A stretch of DNA of 64,000 nt from assembly GCF_019175385.1 (NCBI RefSeq), contig NC_083341.1, positions 90,174,321 to 90,238,320 of the forward strand, read 5' to 3'. The first letter of the stretch is position 1. Each line of letters begins with the position of its first letter. The notes under the pieces are model-generated. The model saw nothing but the letters and a program-made list of their open reading frames with translations. It had not been told where the DNA came from and made no database searches. This DNA comes from Lycium barbarum (Eukaryota > Streptophyta > Magnoliopsida > Solanales > Solanaceae). Of this stretch, positions 45,682 to 58,533 are shown in pieces. The position numbers and the translations under genes were made by a program.

Positions 45682-46899
45682 GTATTATTTTCCTATTTAT
45701 TCTATGTACTTGTGGGCTCATCGCCATGTTGAGATATTTGATATTGGTGATTAGTTATATATGTTGTTTATAATATTGTGGTACCTTACTTTGAATTAAT
45801 AGTGCAATGAGAATAGTGATTCTATTGTTGCTTATTATGTTGCCTTATGATTGATATTTCTTGTGTGTTGTGTGTGGTATTTTTTGGGATTGAATTGGTT
45901 ATTTGATATTACATTGCATCGTATTCATACTCATTTCCATGATACATTGATATCTCCTTGTTATGGTACTGACAATGGAAAATGAGAAGGAAATAAAAAT
46001 GCGTTGCGTCACATTTGATATGACTCATCTAGGTTGTATGCGAAGTGATCGGTACTATTCTAAGACTTATTGTATATCGAGTCATCTCTGAGTTGTGTGT
46101 AGAATGACTTATATGAGGCGTATTGATTGGATATGAAGTCATCTCTGGGTTGTGTGCGGAGTGACTGGTAAGTAGACTTCGCGGGTCCCCCATGGGTTGT
46201 GCTGCCGAGATGTGATGTTCCATCATCGAAGTACATATGTACGGTGCATAAGCATTGCATTCATCATTCATACATTATTGCCTTAGATTTTACCGCATGG
46301 TTTTCTGTGATATGGTTGTGATATGATTGTGATATACTGGTTCAGATTGGTTATACTGAGACTTGGCACCGTTGGATTTTGATGCTATAACATAGGTGAT
46401 GACTGATACTGTCGATATGGATTTGTGTTGACATGTACCTTTTTGTTTTACGTGTTTATCCTGCTTTGTTGTCTTTATATACGTTAGCTAGTCTTAGTTA
46501 GCCTGTAATGCCTACTAGTACTTGTTGTTTGTACTGAGTTACGCTTGTTGCATTCTTTTATGAATGAAAAGTACCAGGTTGGATCTGCTTGCTGATTATT
46601 GAGGTTGCTACCGATTCTATTCAAGGTGAGCATGAGGACGTTCGCTGCCTGAAGACTCTTCTTACTATCCATGTCTTATTTCTATTTCGAGACATCATTT
46701 GAAATTTCGTGTATTAATCAGACTTGTAGTATTTTTAGAGCTCTTGTATGACCAGAAGAGATACTGGGGTTGGATTCTCATTACTTTTGCATTTCTTTAT
46801 ATCATTATTGTGAGACTTACGTTATTCTATTTTCTCCCGCTCTATTATGCTTTATGATTGTTGGGATAAGGGTTCACCTATGGAGGTGGAAAAGGTAGG
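45682..46899 (+). repeat. Old plus-strand LTR, second part
   Basis: Resumes after the GTATT-flanked solo LTR and runs to the next solo LTR. It ends GGGTTCACCTATGGAGGTGG..., which continues logically into 49382 (TGCCTGCACGACTTAGTG). No gene or strong repeat is seen. Confidence 0.65.
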
Positions 46900-47081
46900 T
46901 ATGACGACCCAACCAGAGGGCCATGATGGGTACCCGGAGCTATCCTACCAAGCACCACTAGTCATACTTTTTCCAATCTATCTCGGTGGACCACTTTTCT
47001 AACTATCAAATAACACAACCTGGATAAATGCCATTCTCAAAAGTAGAACTCATTACGAAGCATTCTTCGATTCCACTTCAA

Positions 47082-47083
<2 letters not shown>

Positions 47084-47114
<31 letters not shown>
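47084..47114. repeat. (TA)n microsatellite in solo LTR
   Basis: About 15 TA units near the U5 end of the LTR. Confidence 0.9.
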
Positions 47115-47117
<3 letters not shown>

Positions 47118-47356
47118 AAGCCTGCAAGGCTACAAAATGATATACACTCATAAGGTCATAAGATATCTAATTATCCACACATGTCTACGAGTCATTAACT
47201 GGAGTACTAAAAATCATAAAGATGGGACAGGACCCTACCATGCCCCAAATATAAACACAAAAGAATATACCAATAAACTACAACTCCGGAGTAGTGAAGT
47301 GCTCCTGTATATATGCTAATAAGGCTCTTAGGGATATGGACCCTCTCCCTGTCTAC

Positions 47357-47414
47357 CTGCGAGCATGAACACAACATCCATAAAAGAAAGGATGTCAGTA
47401 CGAACAATGTACTG
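47357..47414 (-). other. Covarying three-hairpin module, minus-strand solo LTR
   Basis: Arms CTGCG/CACAA (47357-47374; pairs with two G-U wobbles in the RNA sense), CATCC/GGATG (47375-47394) and CAGTAC/GTACTG (47396-47414). Confidence 0.65.
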
Positions 47415-47542
47415 AGTATGTAAGACATGAATAATAACATAATAAAGAGATAAAGAAGCTTAAGATAAAGAGATAACCTGTAACTGATTGCCTCTGAAGG
47501 CGGAACCATGCATGCTAACTTTTACTTTTAAAACAACATCAT

Positions 47543-47545
<3 letters not shown>

Positions 47546-47590
<45 letters not shown>
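47546..47590. repeat. (TA)n microsatellite, second, in solo LTR
   Basis: About 22 TA units with one TTTA interruption, between the hairpin module and a stretch of GGCCATATAGGCACGG-like units. Confidence 0.9.
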
Positions 47591-48934
47591 AACTGCCCGT
47601 CCATGTAGGTACGGTGTAATCATCATTAGCTTGGTGACTACCTGGCCATATAGGCACGGTGTTACTATTATATCCATAAGCCGCCCACTATGCCCACCGT
47701 AGTTGTGTCTACCAGGCCAACTAGGCCTGGTGTAATCATACATAACATAAGTATGCAGGGGAGCTCAATCAAAGGCTATAACTCTATCGGAGTGACGTAA
47801 GGTCGGTAACCTCCGATTATCTTATGGAACATTTATCATCGCTATGTCTCTCCTTGAAGTAACAATTATCATGAGGTGAGATCAACAATAATGAATGAGC
47901 CAAGAAAAATCATGAAATCAGCTCAACAATATCATAATAGCATCACAACCATAAACTTTTGAATCTCTAGGCATATGATCATCATTATTGTTATCATCAT
48001 AAAAACATACTCATCTTTAGAATCATAAGAACTCTAAGAATCATGAATCTCTATCTTTTGGAAATAAGTACATTATGAGAACATGTATGGGTTCACAAGT
48101 AAGGAATCATTCCTTTAGAAAGAAACGGAATAGCCTTAACATACCTTTTGTCATCTTAACAACTAAATGTTCTCTTCCCAAGCTCGCGACTCTACATTCA
48201 AGAAAATTCGTACTAAGGTTAGGTCATTGAAAGCATGATTAAGTTTAAACTAAGGAAACTAGGGGATAACGGAATTTGGGCAGTGTTTCCATTGTTTCAT
48301 TGACTTTCTCCATCTAATAGACAACTCCCAAACATCAATAGCAACATCCATAATATCATAATCAAGAGGCTTCTTTCAAGTTAAGCATTATCCCATTCTC
48401 AAAACTCCTTTTTAAGATAATTCATAACAATAGCTACGACACAACACCATATTCCTTTGCATACAATACTTCCTCAACATCATTAGTACTCCCCTCAACA
48501 AAATTATACTTATAGCATTCTAAGAATCATGACTCAAGTTAATTTACTACTCAAAAATATCATTAAATCCATATTTGAGTTTCATCTTCCAATTTCTTCC
48601 CGCATCCAAGTTATTCAACAACCAAATACTCTTAATAATATAAAATAGATGTAAAACTCACATTTTATCATATAAGGATGAACTTTGGATTGATGTATTC
48701 CACTTGAATGAAACTCCAACTTCAATACCAAAGAGAATCTTGAATTCTACAAACCCTAGGGAGTCTCCTCACACTTGATTTTCTTGATTCTTGTTATTTA
48801 ATCTTTGATTTCTCTTAGGTTTGGGTTAGTATGAGAGGGGAATGTTCTATAGCTTTCAAGAGTTGGGGAAAATATGGAAATGAATTAAATGAACAAGGGT
48901 CACCTATATATAAAAAGAGAAAAAACTGACCCAA

Positions 48935-49035
48935 CCCGATTATATGGCCACTTATATGGTTCGTATAACTTATACCCTCTCTGGAATGGTTATACGGACC
49001 ATTATACGGACTGTATAGGTGGTCGTATAACCCCT
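48935..49035. repeat. U3 palindrome-type cluster, minus-strand solo LTR
   Basis: Units of the form TATACGGACCATTATACGG and TATATGGTTCGTATA. Same position as in other LTRs, with A/T flanks instead of TTTA/TAAA. Confidence 0.7.
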
Positions 49036-49381
49036 TTTTTCCCAAACTTACTCTCGTTGATTCATTTGACTTCCAATCCTTATGGAACCTTCTTGGCACA
49101 TATATAACACTTCATTAACCATGTAAGGATCCCTATAACTCCTCTTCAAGACATTTCTAAATAAAACTTAGCTCGATTGATGCGGAACCTTCCCGAACAC
49201 AACTTACATTTCACTTCCTTCAATGAACTTAGTTCCATCGATTCATGCGACTTCAAAATCTTGTAGTACACACTTTAAAAATATCAAATACTCTCCTTAA
49301 CTTCATAAAGGCTTTGTGTTTACCTTAACCTTACATTAGTCTATTTACAGCGCAACAACTCGAATTTCTCGAGAAGTAACA

Positions 49382-49435
49382 GTAGATGCCTGCACGACTT
49401 AGTGAAAATGGGTCGTAACAAGTTAGTAACAAAGC
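49382..49435 (+). repeat. End of the old plus-strand LTR and decayed primer-binding site
   Basis: LTR terminus ...GGGTCGTAACA ends at 49420. The PBS at 49424-49435 reads TAGTAACAAAGC, 9 of 12 identical to the tRNA-Met PBS; two of the three changes are G to A. Confidence 0.65.
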
Positions 49436-52400
49436 ATTAGTTTACTCGGTCTAAAATATTACAGCGTGTCTAGTAGAGTCTCATGGATCGGTATGATGAG
49501 CTCCGTATCTATCTGTGAGAGGCTATAAGACATTTTAGAAAACTTCCAACTCTTTCAATCTCTCGTGCGACTTCATTAAACTTGGTATCTAATCGATTCC
49601 AATTGGTATCAAAACTTTCTTATCATAATCACCCACGGAGGGTGGAAACTCATCCTTAAATTCTTAAGCGAATGGTTGATCTATGACGTGATGTGGTATG
49701 GTACGAGATGTGTTTTTCTGATTCAGATACATGATCAAGTTTAGTCTCTATTTATGGCCCAAGGATTCGATTGTATGGAGTCGCAATTATAGTCGGTTGT
49801 CGTGTGGAGTCACAATTAGACTCGTTTATTGTGGGAGTTCATCAGAAATGGGAAAGATAGTTCAGAGGGTTACATGATCTCCATGCTTCAGTGTTGGGTG
49901 CTCGAAAGTGACAAAGTGCATTGATGGCTTAACAATAGTGGTTCGCTCAATGATTTGATTAGTTTGGGAAAGCTTCAGCTTCGTCAAAGCATTATGGTTG
50001 TGTGCGTAGCCCACGTGTACCAATGGTAGGTCAACGATTCTTCAGCGGGAGGGTATTAGATATCGGTAGGTGAGGACAAGTGTGAGTTCGGTAAGGATCA
50101 TCGAATTGGGTCAAACGTATGTGGTCGTGTGCAATAAATAAGGGAAGTTGAGAATAAGGTTATGAAGGAAAACTTTTGTAGAAAGCATGTAGCGAAGTAA
50201 GACTTCATAGAATATCTTGGATATGAGTACTTTTTGTGATATTGGTAAAGGTAAAATTTGTATATAACGTGTTTGTTAGGAAAGGGTTGACGGATGTACG
50301 AGGGAAGATTTTGTATTTTGTTGTGGAAGCATAAGTATGTTCGGCATGACAGAATGATACTGATTGGAGTGCTCGTCTGGCTATAGTTGCTATAGAGGAT
50401 TGAATCTTATAGAAATAAGAGCACTGGCTATAGTTGCTATAGAGGATTGAATCTTGTGGAAATAATTAGGCTTGGTTTGGTAACGGTCGTACTTGTAGGT
50501 TCACGTGATATCTCGGGGGATATGGCACTAAAACTCATTCTGGAGATAAGCTTGTTGATGTTATAGGACTACTATGTTATTAAGTGAATGTTATGGGCAT
50601 ATCATTTGATTGATAAATTTGACTTGGTTGTAGACTTCCGAGGAGCTAGTAATCGACTGATAGAAATGATTTCAATTATGGGTGAATGTGATGAGTTAAT
50701 GACTTAAGGATTTATTGGTTGTTTCACTTAGATTTTGGGAGAAATATTGATATTATTTTGTGGTTCATTTGTCTTGGATGGATGATTAGTTTTGATAATC
50801 GAGTGGATTTTAGTGTTTCTTGGTTGATAGTGATAAAAGTGATCTGAAATGAAATACGATAACTGAAGGATTACAATGAGGCATCTTGCTATCTAGTTCA
50901 GGGGATCAAGATTCGTAGGACTTGAGGTGAGGTAGAATGGGTACATGAGTCGTGTTTGCATTGCGAGGGAATTATATTATAACCTTCAATAAAAGGTGTG
51001 ACCGATGAGGTTGATTGGTGTCTTCAAGGTTAAGGGCAGAAAGGAAATCGCTGAAACAAGAATTACTGATGTGAGAGCTTGGTTGCGATTGTTTAGTGTA
51101 GAGTGGGCTTGAAAGTTTAAGGATGAGTTAGAATTTTCAATTGTGTCATGAGCTAATAGGGCTAATGACTGACTAATGGAACGATTATCAGTGTTGGGCC
51201 AGTTTAAAAGTTTAGTACTCAGGAGGGTTAATCAGGTGTTGCACCTAATGTTGGACTAAGGTTGGGGGCATTGTATTCATTGTGTAAATTTGACTAAATC
51301 TCACTACTAGTGATGTTATTACTCAGCTTATGTGATTGAATAAAAAGGAATAGTCGTGCGAGTGGTTAGAGGTTTTTAGATTCGATAAAAAAGGTAAAGG
51401 TGATTTTTCGAGCGCTATCAGTGTTAAGGAATTTGAGTAAGGGGTTGGTAACCCAGGATGCTTTAAATGTTATATCAATTATGGGTTAATGGAGTTAAAG
51501 TTCTGGTGACATCTCAAAAATTAGGTAAGGCAATTTGGGCAAGGACACTACGGTAAAGGCATATAAGGGTATTAGTAAGACTGTTTATATGATACGCTGG
51601 ATTTAGAGACTGTAGTTTGGCGTTGAGTGAGTTAAGGAAGCTATATATATAGTGTGTGGCCTACTGTGATCTCCAGGATGGATAGCCGGTGTGCGAGACT
51701 TGAGATTATACTATTGACTAATAGATGAGTTCGATTGATGATTAGACGGTGGCAGTGATTGTGATCTGATGGAAATCAAGGAAGTAAAGAGTTAAGAAAA
51801 GGCATAGTTGATCGAGAATCAGTAAGAATAGGTACTTCTTTGGGACTAATTAGGTTAGTATTGATTGTGGTGATGTCGTCCTACTCATTTTAGAGGAGTA
51901 TGATTATTGAGTACACTTAGAGAAGGATATTTACAGAAATGGATCAAGCGATATGACGAGGTCTCGGGAGGCTTAGTCATCTACCATTAGTGGGAAAAAA
52001 GTTTTGGGTAACCAGTATGTTAATGCTTATGGAAGTGTCCTTGTAGTGCACAGTTGAGTAACTTCGTCACGCTCTTCAGTAGATGAGTAGTATGGCTTAA
52101 GAGAAAGAAATTGTGAAAATCCCTATTATGTGAGGGCTAGAGTTATATTCTCGAGATGAGACCGTAGTCGTGGTAATATATTACTTTTTTTGCAATATTG
52201 ACTGCACAGTTTGGGTAAGCACTTTTGGTTATTAAAGACTTGGGAATAGTTGCGTGAGATTTAGAGCAGCAGTTGTAAGATTGAATGCTTTCAAAAAATA
52301 TATGGGCATATCGAGGTGATACAATGAGGGGTTCGATGGTTAAATGATTATTATATGAGGCTTCAGGTTATGCGTCAAAAAGTTTGGGGTTGTATCGGAT

Positions 52401-52708
52401 GTGCATGTCGGGTAAGGTTGAGAAACATGAAGATTTGAATCGTAAGGTATAACTATTCGGTACTAAGTTGATAATTTTGATAGGACTCAGCTTTTGGATT
52501 CGAGGGTGATAGACATGATTTGTTATACATGAGTAAAAGATTAGAATTGGCCGCAGTAGATGTGTGGTAGGACTGTGATTTGTTTCAAAAATATGGAGTC
52601 AGTTTGAGTGACTATTGGTGGTATTCAAAGGTGGCACGTTCATTCAGGTTCAAAATTGCTCGAGTTAAGTCTGATGGTCTATGTTATATTTCCAGGAGGA
52701 TCTATGGG
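49436..52708 (+). mobile_element. Non-coding internal region of an old plus-strand LTR element
   Basis: The first 100 bp match the leader of other elements (GTGTCTAGTAGAGTCT, also at 54583-54600). The remaining 3.2 kb has no gag or pol motif and no long open frame. Several blocks match the minus strand of 60178-61744, for example 50150-50280 with 61620-61700, 51890-51960 with 60395-60450 and 52100-52172 with 60178-60250. The two are therefore copies of one repeat family, best described as a LARD-like element. The region ends where another LTR begins at 52709. Confidence 0.65.
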
Positions 52709-53059
52709 TGTTACACCTCGAAAAATCTTTTGTTGATGCATAAGTAAATGGGCTAGTGAAGACTACGAGTATACGATATTTCCATGAGTAAGAAATGACA
52801 TTTGATGGCCGTAAGTGAGATTTCAAAGACATCCGATGTTAGAAAGTTGGACAAGAGGAGGCAAGGCATACGATGTGTATCGAAAAGGAAATACGAGTAG
52901 TGAGTTAACGAGGCTTTAATGATTTCTTGGAGAAGAGTGATAACGTCCCTTAGATTGGCATTGAAGTGTTGAACAAGTGTTAAGAAGGTTCCATAAGGTT
53001 CCATAAGGATTGGAGATCAAATGAATTGATGAAAGGCAAAAGTTTCTGGACCAAATATA

Positions 53060-53115
53060 GGGCCAGACATACGGCCCGTATAAATTATACGGACCGTATG
53101 TTGGTCCGTATATAC
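53060..53115. repeat. U3 palindrome cluster, plus-strand gag element
   Basis: ATACGGCCCGTATA, ATACGGACCGTATG and GGTCCGTATATACGGTC in 50 bp. Confidence 0.8.
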
Positions 53116-54289
53116 GGTCGGGACAGATTTTGTTCAATAAATTAAGGGGCCAAGTCTTATTTCATTTCACTTCGACATCACAACCCTTCTCTCTAAAACA
53201 TCTCTCTACATATATTCCACAAGAATTCAAGGATTATTAGTATCAACAACATAAACCAAGTGAATCAAGTGTAAGGAAACCCATTGGAGGTCATTCAAGT
53301 TAAGAAATCTCATTGGAGATGAACTAGGGTTTTGCTCAAGTGGAGTATTATCAACCAAGGCTTGTCTCTACGACATCTAAGGTAAGATTTATGGTATTTA
53401 TATGTTGTTTGAGGTATTTAAGAGTTGAAATACTTGGATTGTAGAAAGGTATGGAAAAATGGGTCATGAATGTGGAATAGTGCCATTTTGAGAAATAGTT
53501 TGAATTGAGTTATGAGTCTTGATGTATTGTGATGTAAATATGTTATAAATGATGTTGAGAACATGAGATGAGCAATGTACGTGAATGGACATAGTCGTGT
53601 GTTATAGCCATGGATATGGATAATTGAAAGTAAGTCTAGAAATGTGGATAATGAGGATGAATAATGACTATTGTTATGGTATTGTGAATGTATTATTGAC
53701 GTTTGGGAATTGATATACGTTATGGAGGAATGTCGTATAAATAGAGGAGATGCCGTCCGATTTTCTCTAGCTTTAGTCATGTATGCTAGCTATCGATTCT
53801 AATGATAGTATGACTTTAATGAAGGTAGAAACGCTAGCATTGGAGGAGAACGTACAAGTGATAGAATAGTTGCACGGAAAAGGTATGTAAGGCCAACCCT
53901 TCTTTCATAAGGCATGGTTCTTTGGCCAAACGTTTAAATCTTCTATCAGAGTATGATATCCTTCGAATGATTTGATCTTCCAAGCTATTAAGCTCACGAT
54001 TCTTGATACGCCACGATTGTACTAAGTTCCTCGTATGACGGGTAGGCCTATTGAGGTAGATGAGATGAATGACGATAATAGTGATAATGATATTGATGGC
54101 GACTATAATGGTAATAATGATGACGATAACGATGACGATTATGATAATGATGCTAATAGTAAAGATGCTTATGAGCTATTATGTGTATGTATCTATGGAT
54201 GACTATTATGGAACCCCGAGCTTATGAGGTCGGGTAAGATATGTAAATAAGTATGTATATGATTACGTAACACGCGCACACCTCTGCAG

Positions 54290-54395
54290 ATGGTACGGAT
54301 AACCCTGACGCCTTGGTAGGGCCAGGTAGATGTAACCCTGAAGCCTTGGCAGGGCCAGGTATGAGAAACCTTGAGCCTTGGTTGGCCAAGTATGT
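54290..54395 (+). repeat. 33-bp tandem array in LTR
   Basis: Three diverged copies of a unit with AACCCTGA-GCCTTGG-AGGGCCAGGTA. Confidence 0.85.
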
Positions 54396-54540
54396 ATGAA
54401 CCACCAATCCTGTGTGGTCGGGTATGCTATGTATATGATATGATTATGTATATGACATGGATACGACAAGTGTACGCCAAGGGGTGCCCGGGTGGGCTAG
54501 CACCGGGCGCTCGTCACGGCCCTCTAGACGGGTCGTGACA

Positions 54541-54556
54541 AAAGTGGTATCAGAGC
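54541..54556 (+). promoter_or_regulatory. tRNA-Met primer-binding site, plus-strand gag element
   Basis: AAAG spacer (54541-54544) and perfect TGGTATCAGAGC (54545-54556) directly after the LTR. Confidence 0.93.
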
Positions 54557-54750
54557 AGTTAAGTCCTAGGGTGTGTCTACGAGCCGTGTCTAGTAGAGTC
54601 TTGGTTATGGGTATGTTGCGCGCCATACTTATAAACAAGAAGCTGCGGACATTTTAGGAATAAATGACCTTTTTTCTTCATAAGAATCGTACGATAGGGC
54701 TATGATATAAGAAATTCTTGTCCCTCAACCGTGTGTTGTGTATTTCAGAA

Positions 54751-55855
54751 ATGCCTGTAAAGAGAAAGACTACAGCAGCCCAAAAGGGCAAGACGGTGGC
54801 AGAAAAGCGGGCTGAAAGAGCACCGCCACCGGTAATAGAGGAAAGTGAGTCCCAGAGTGCGGCTCAATCTTAGTCCTCCCATTCAGTACCTATATTAGAG
54901 GAGCGCGAGGGAGCCTCAGCCCTGGCTACAACACCTCCAGCTCCTCCACCGGATGCTTTAGGCCAAGATGTGAAAGAGGCCATACATTTGCTTACTTAGT
55001 TGGTTGCTACTCAAACTCAGCGGCAGAGTACAGGGCAAGGTGATAGGGCTGTTAGTGCAGGGGCCCGTGACTTTATTACTTTGAACCCTCCGGAATTCTT
55101 TGGGTCAAAGCTAGAGAAGGACCCTCAGGACTTCACTGATGGTATGTTGAGGACGCTTCGTTTGATACATGCTTCGGACACCGAATCAGTGGAGTTAGCG
55201 TCGTATAGATTGATAGATGTCTCGATCCAATGGTACACCGTTTGGATGGCTTCACGTGGGGCCAATGCACCTCCCCCGGTATGGTAAGAGTTTGTTGATG
55301 CCTTCCTCCGACATTATATGCCTCAAGAAGTTCGGCGAGCTAGACCCGATAAGTTCTTAAATTTAAGGCAAGGTAGCATGAGTGCTCTAGAGTATAGTCT
55401 CCGCTTTAACTCTTTGGCTAGGTATGCTTCGGCCATGGTAGCGGACATGGGCGACCGGGTACACCAATTTGTGAAGGGCCTAGGGCCACATTTGATGGAT
55501 AGATGTTTGACTGCGTCCCTTCAGGACAATATGGATATTGCACGCATTCAGGAAAATGCTCAGAACCTGGAAGAAAGTTTACAACAGCAAAGAAGTGAAC
55601 GCGAGCATGATAGGGGACATTGCAAGAGGGCCAGATCTTCAGGTCCGATGAGTGAGTTTAGAGGCGGGTACAGACAGCAGATGTCTAGGCACTCAGGCTA
55701 TTCTATGACTAGTGCGCCTCCACGGTTTTCAGGCTAGAGATTCGATAGATCTACTCGTTCCGAGCCGAGTCAGAGTTATTCGGGGTCTCAATTTAGAGAT
55801 TATTCGGGTCAGGCAAGGCCACCCACACTACGATGTTCCCAGTGTGGGAAGTTGC
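54751..55855 (+). pseudogene. gag of the plus-strand element, nonsense-damaged and truncated
   Basis: Starts MPVKRKTTAAQKGK at 54751. The gag core is recognisable (NPPEFFGSKLEKDPQDF, SVELASYRLIDVSIQWYTVW, PQEVRRARPDKFLNLRQG, VHQFVKGLGP). Four in-frame stops are visible near 54873, 54997, 55286 and 55735; the third replaces a Gln or Glu codon (VW-stop-EFVDAF), and most look like C to T changes. The two long open pieces are 55000-55287 and 55318-55737. The frame reaches the first nucleocapsid cysteines (LRCSQCGK, about 55830-55850), where another LTR begins at 55856. No protease or pol is in the window. Confidence 0.87.
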
Positions 55856-58517
55856 TGTTACATCCGGTATTTTTGTATATTCGAAAAAATTCGAGATAAC
55901 TTGACTTGTAATGAATAAGGCTATATTTGGACCTTACTTGGTATGAATGTGTCGGCTATGAACACATTGGTGTAGAATTACGAAAGGAGGCCAAGGGCAA
56001 AAATTGGAATTTTGGGAATTAGTTTCGGAAATTGCAAAACAAGAATTTAGCCATTTGGACTCAAAAAAAAATAAGAAAGTGAGGCCCAAATCTAAGGGCC
56101 CAACCGGCCACAACATGGCCCAAGTCCATGGATTCATTAATTTCCATGTGACAATTATAATATGGACTATATTATATGTATCCTTATCTTGTAGAAGCTT
56201 CAAGTGAAATCAAGAAAAGCAAAGCAAGAAAAAAAAAGGGTTTCGGGTAAGAGAAAGAGAGAAGAGAAAAAAAAGAAGAAAAATTGTTGGAGCCAATCTC
56301 TTTGGTTCAAAAAATCAATCCTTGTGGGATTATTACCAAGCTCAAGATTCTCTACAACTTGATGTAATTATTTTGGCAAGAAAGTGATTTTGTAGCAAGT
56401 GGAAAACTTGAAGAGAAGGTTAGAAACAATTCATTTTCTTATGTTATTAAGTTTGGTTTATGTTGTAATATGTAGAATTGAGTTGAGTGTATGGAAATAT
56501 GGAAGTTTGTAAAGTGGGTATGTTGTTTGAAAGTTGGCCGTGTGGATGCATGAATTGCATGTCCATAATGACTTGAATTTTTGTTGAAATCAAGTGTAGT
56601 TATGGTAGAAATTGTATTAGAAATGAAAGTCGAATGAATTAGTGAAAGTTGGAGAATATAGTATGTGGCTGTGTGGTGTGTGTGGATGATGGAGTGTGAA
56701 TTTAATCTTGTTAGTATGTTAAGTGTGTTATGGTGAAATGAATGGAAAGATAATAATCTTTATTGTCATGGAAAAATGGTTATTAAGTTGTTGTAGGAAA
56801 ACATGCAACTTTGTTATGGTTTATGTAAAAATGGAAATGAAAGTATCAAGAGGCAAATTATGATTAATGTTGATGAATTTGGAAGATGGAAATGTAATGT
56901 GAACTTGTAAGTTGATGGTTAGGAGAATTGGATAAATTGTGGCTTTGATGGAAAGTTTGTATGTTTGTATATCTTATGTATATCTTGTGAGAATGGTATG
57001 GTATGCCTCCGCATCGTGTTATAATGACCTTGATGGGTGATGAATATCAAAATAATAAGTTTGGTTTGGAAATGTAAGGTTGAAACGAAAGATGTTTCGC
57101 TATGCCGGAAAGATGGCTAGTGATGCCATATTGTGTGTTGTAATGCATGTTGTTGTTATTGATGTGGTTTCTGGGTTGTTGTGTTAATGAATTGAGCCGA
57201 GCTAAGTCTCGGGGTCGTCATATATACAGAGGAAATGGTGCCGAAATTTCGGTAGGCAAGTATGTGTTAAGTTGGACTATTGAAAAAGTTTGAAACTAAC
57301 AATTGGTAAACTTGACCATTTCTAGATTTTGGATGAAATTGGAGTGGAAGCCAAGCGAGCGTAAGGCGCAATCGAGGTATGTAAAGCTTACCCCTTCATT
57401 CTTAGGCATGTTCTGAACATAATAGGCTCGGCCGCGAGCCTTAGATACGACTCCGTTCCTCGGAATTCGAGATGGAAATCCGCTCCAATTCTTTCAGTAT
57501 GATTGAAACTATTTCCTTATAAAATGCCTTTAAAGTGAACTTTTGTACGAAACCTTCCTAAACGGAGTCGGAGTATTTCCAAATGAGTATGGATGACCTC
57601 ATAAGGTCTATTATCAGTAATTTACATATGTCGCCTCGGGTTGGTCCGAGGTGGGCCCATGAAGCGCCGATACCTTTTGTATGACCTAAATTGCCTTATT
57701 CCTGTCCGTTTTTCAAAAGTAACATCTGGACTATTATTATGATCATGATATGACTATTTTTATATAAATCCTACGAAATGGTTCTGATATCTGGAAATCT
57801 GATTTCGGTGATAATCTGTCGTGCCTTCCCAAGTAGGATATAGGCGCGTATTATGAACACTATCTGAATACTCTGATTTGACTCGCCATATGGCCTACCT
57901 CAATTTGATTGGGTCTGTATAATGATCTGTATGTATGTGGTTTCTCATTAATCAGTTCGTGCATGTGCTATGATCCCTTTCACCGGATCCCGGGCCGGTT
58001 TATATCGTGCGGATGGGCCGCCGAGTCCCTTGTCGGGGGCCGGGTCCCATGTATGAATTCCGAAGTATGATGTGTCCGGTTCCGGGGTACTGTGGTATAT
58101 GTCCGTCCCCGGTTACCGTGTATATGTTACGAAGTATGATGTGCCCGGTTTCCCGGCGTGTGATTTTTCCCCGGGGTTACCGTGATTATGATATGATGTG
58201 TTATGTGACGGAGATGTTCGAAGATATGAAATCTTCTGAAATATGATATGTTGTGGCGCCAAAGGCAGGAGTGGCGACTTCGTTCCTGTGCCCTATTATG
58301 ATTCTGTCTGTCTGATATGGATTCTGATTCCGCCTGTTCGTATGGATTGTGATTCTGCCCGTCCGTCTGGACCATAATTCTGTCCGTCCGTTTGATTTAT
58401 GGTTCTGTCCGTTATACTTCTATGCTTCCGGTTCATGCTATGATTATGTTTGTTATGTTTCTGCTTTACATACTCGGTACATTTTTCGTACTGACCCCCG
58501 GTTCTTCGGGGGCTGCG
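55856..58517 (+). repeat. Truncated plus-orientation LTR inserted in gag
   Basis: Starts TGTTACATCCGG inside the gag pseudogene. Related to the LTR of the pol-less double element in reverse orientation (shared blocks such as GAGCCGAGCTAAGTCTCGGG near 57195). It contains the CGGTAC/GTACTG and CCCCCG/CGGGGG stems (58475-58512) and stops after the first arm (CTGCG, 58513-58517) of the third hairpin. GC-rich hairpin repeats lie at 57975-58190. Confidence 0.8.
58475..58517 (+). other. Covarying hairpin module, cut within the third hairpin
   Basis: Stems CGGTAC/GTACTG (58475-58493) and CCCCCG/CGGGGG (58495-58512) complete; CTGCG (58513-58517) lacks its partner. Confidence 0.65.
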
Positions 58518-58533
58518 CTATATATATATATGT
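58518..58533. repeat. (TA)n microsatellite at an inverted LTR junction
   Basis: TA run between two LTR fragments in opposite orientation. The equivalent TA run lies at the same place in the Tekay LTRs, just before the GGCCCTC array. Confidence 0.8.

Larger units (their letters stand above)
46900..49381 (-). repeat. Solo LTR, minus orientation
   Basis: 2482 bp, TATGACGACCC...GAAGTAACA on the plus strand, so the terminal TG has become TA. Flanked by GTAGG (46895-46899) and GTAGA (49382-49386), an imperfect TSD. Contains two TA microsatellites (47084-47114, 47546-47590), a hairpin module (47357-47414), a TATA box near 48905 and a U3 palindrome cluster (48935-49035). Confidence 0.8.
52709..54540 (+). 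repeat. 5' LTR of the plus-strand gag element
   Basis: 1832 bp, TGTTACACCTCG...GGTCGTGACA. Related to the outer LTR family but shorter: the hairpin module is missing, apparently by a deletion before 54470. Contains a palindrome cluster (53060-53115), a GAT-rich run (54060-54160) and a 33-bp tandem array (54290-54395). Confidence 0.85.

Noticed and set aside
54060..54160. GAT-rich run that might encode an Asp-rich protein
   Set aside because: A simple-sequence stretch inside an LTR, with no start or continuing frame of note.
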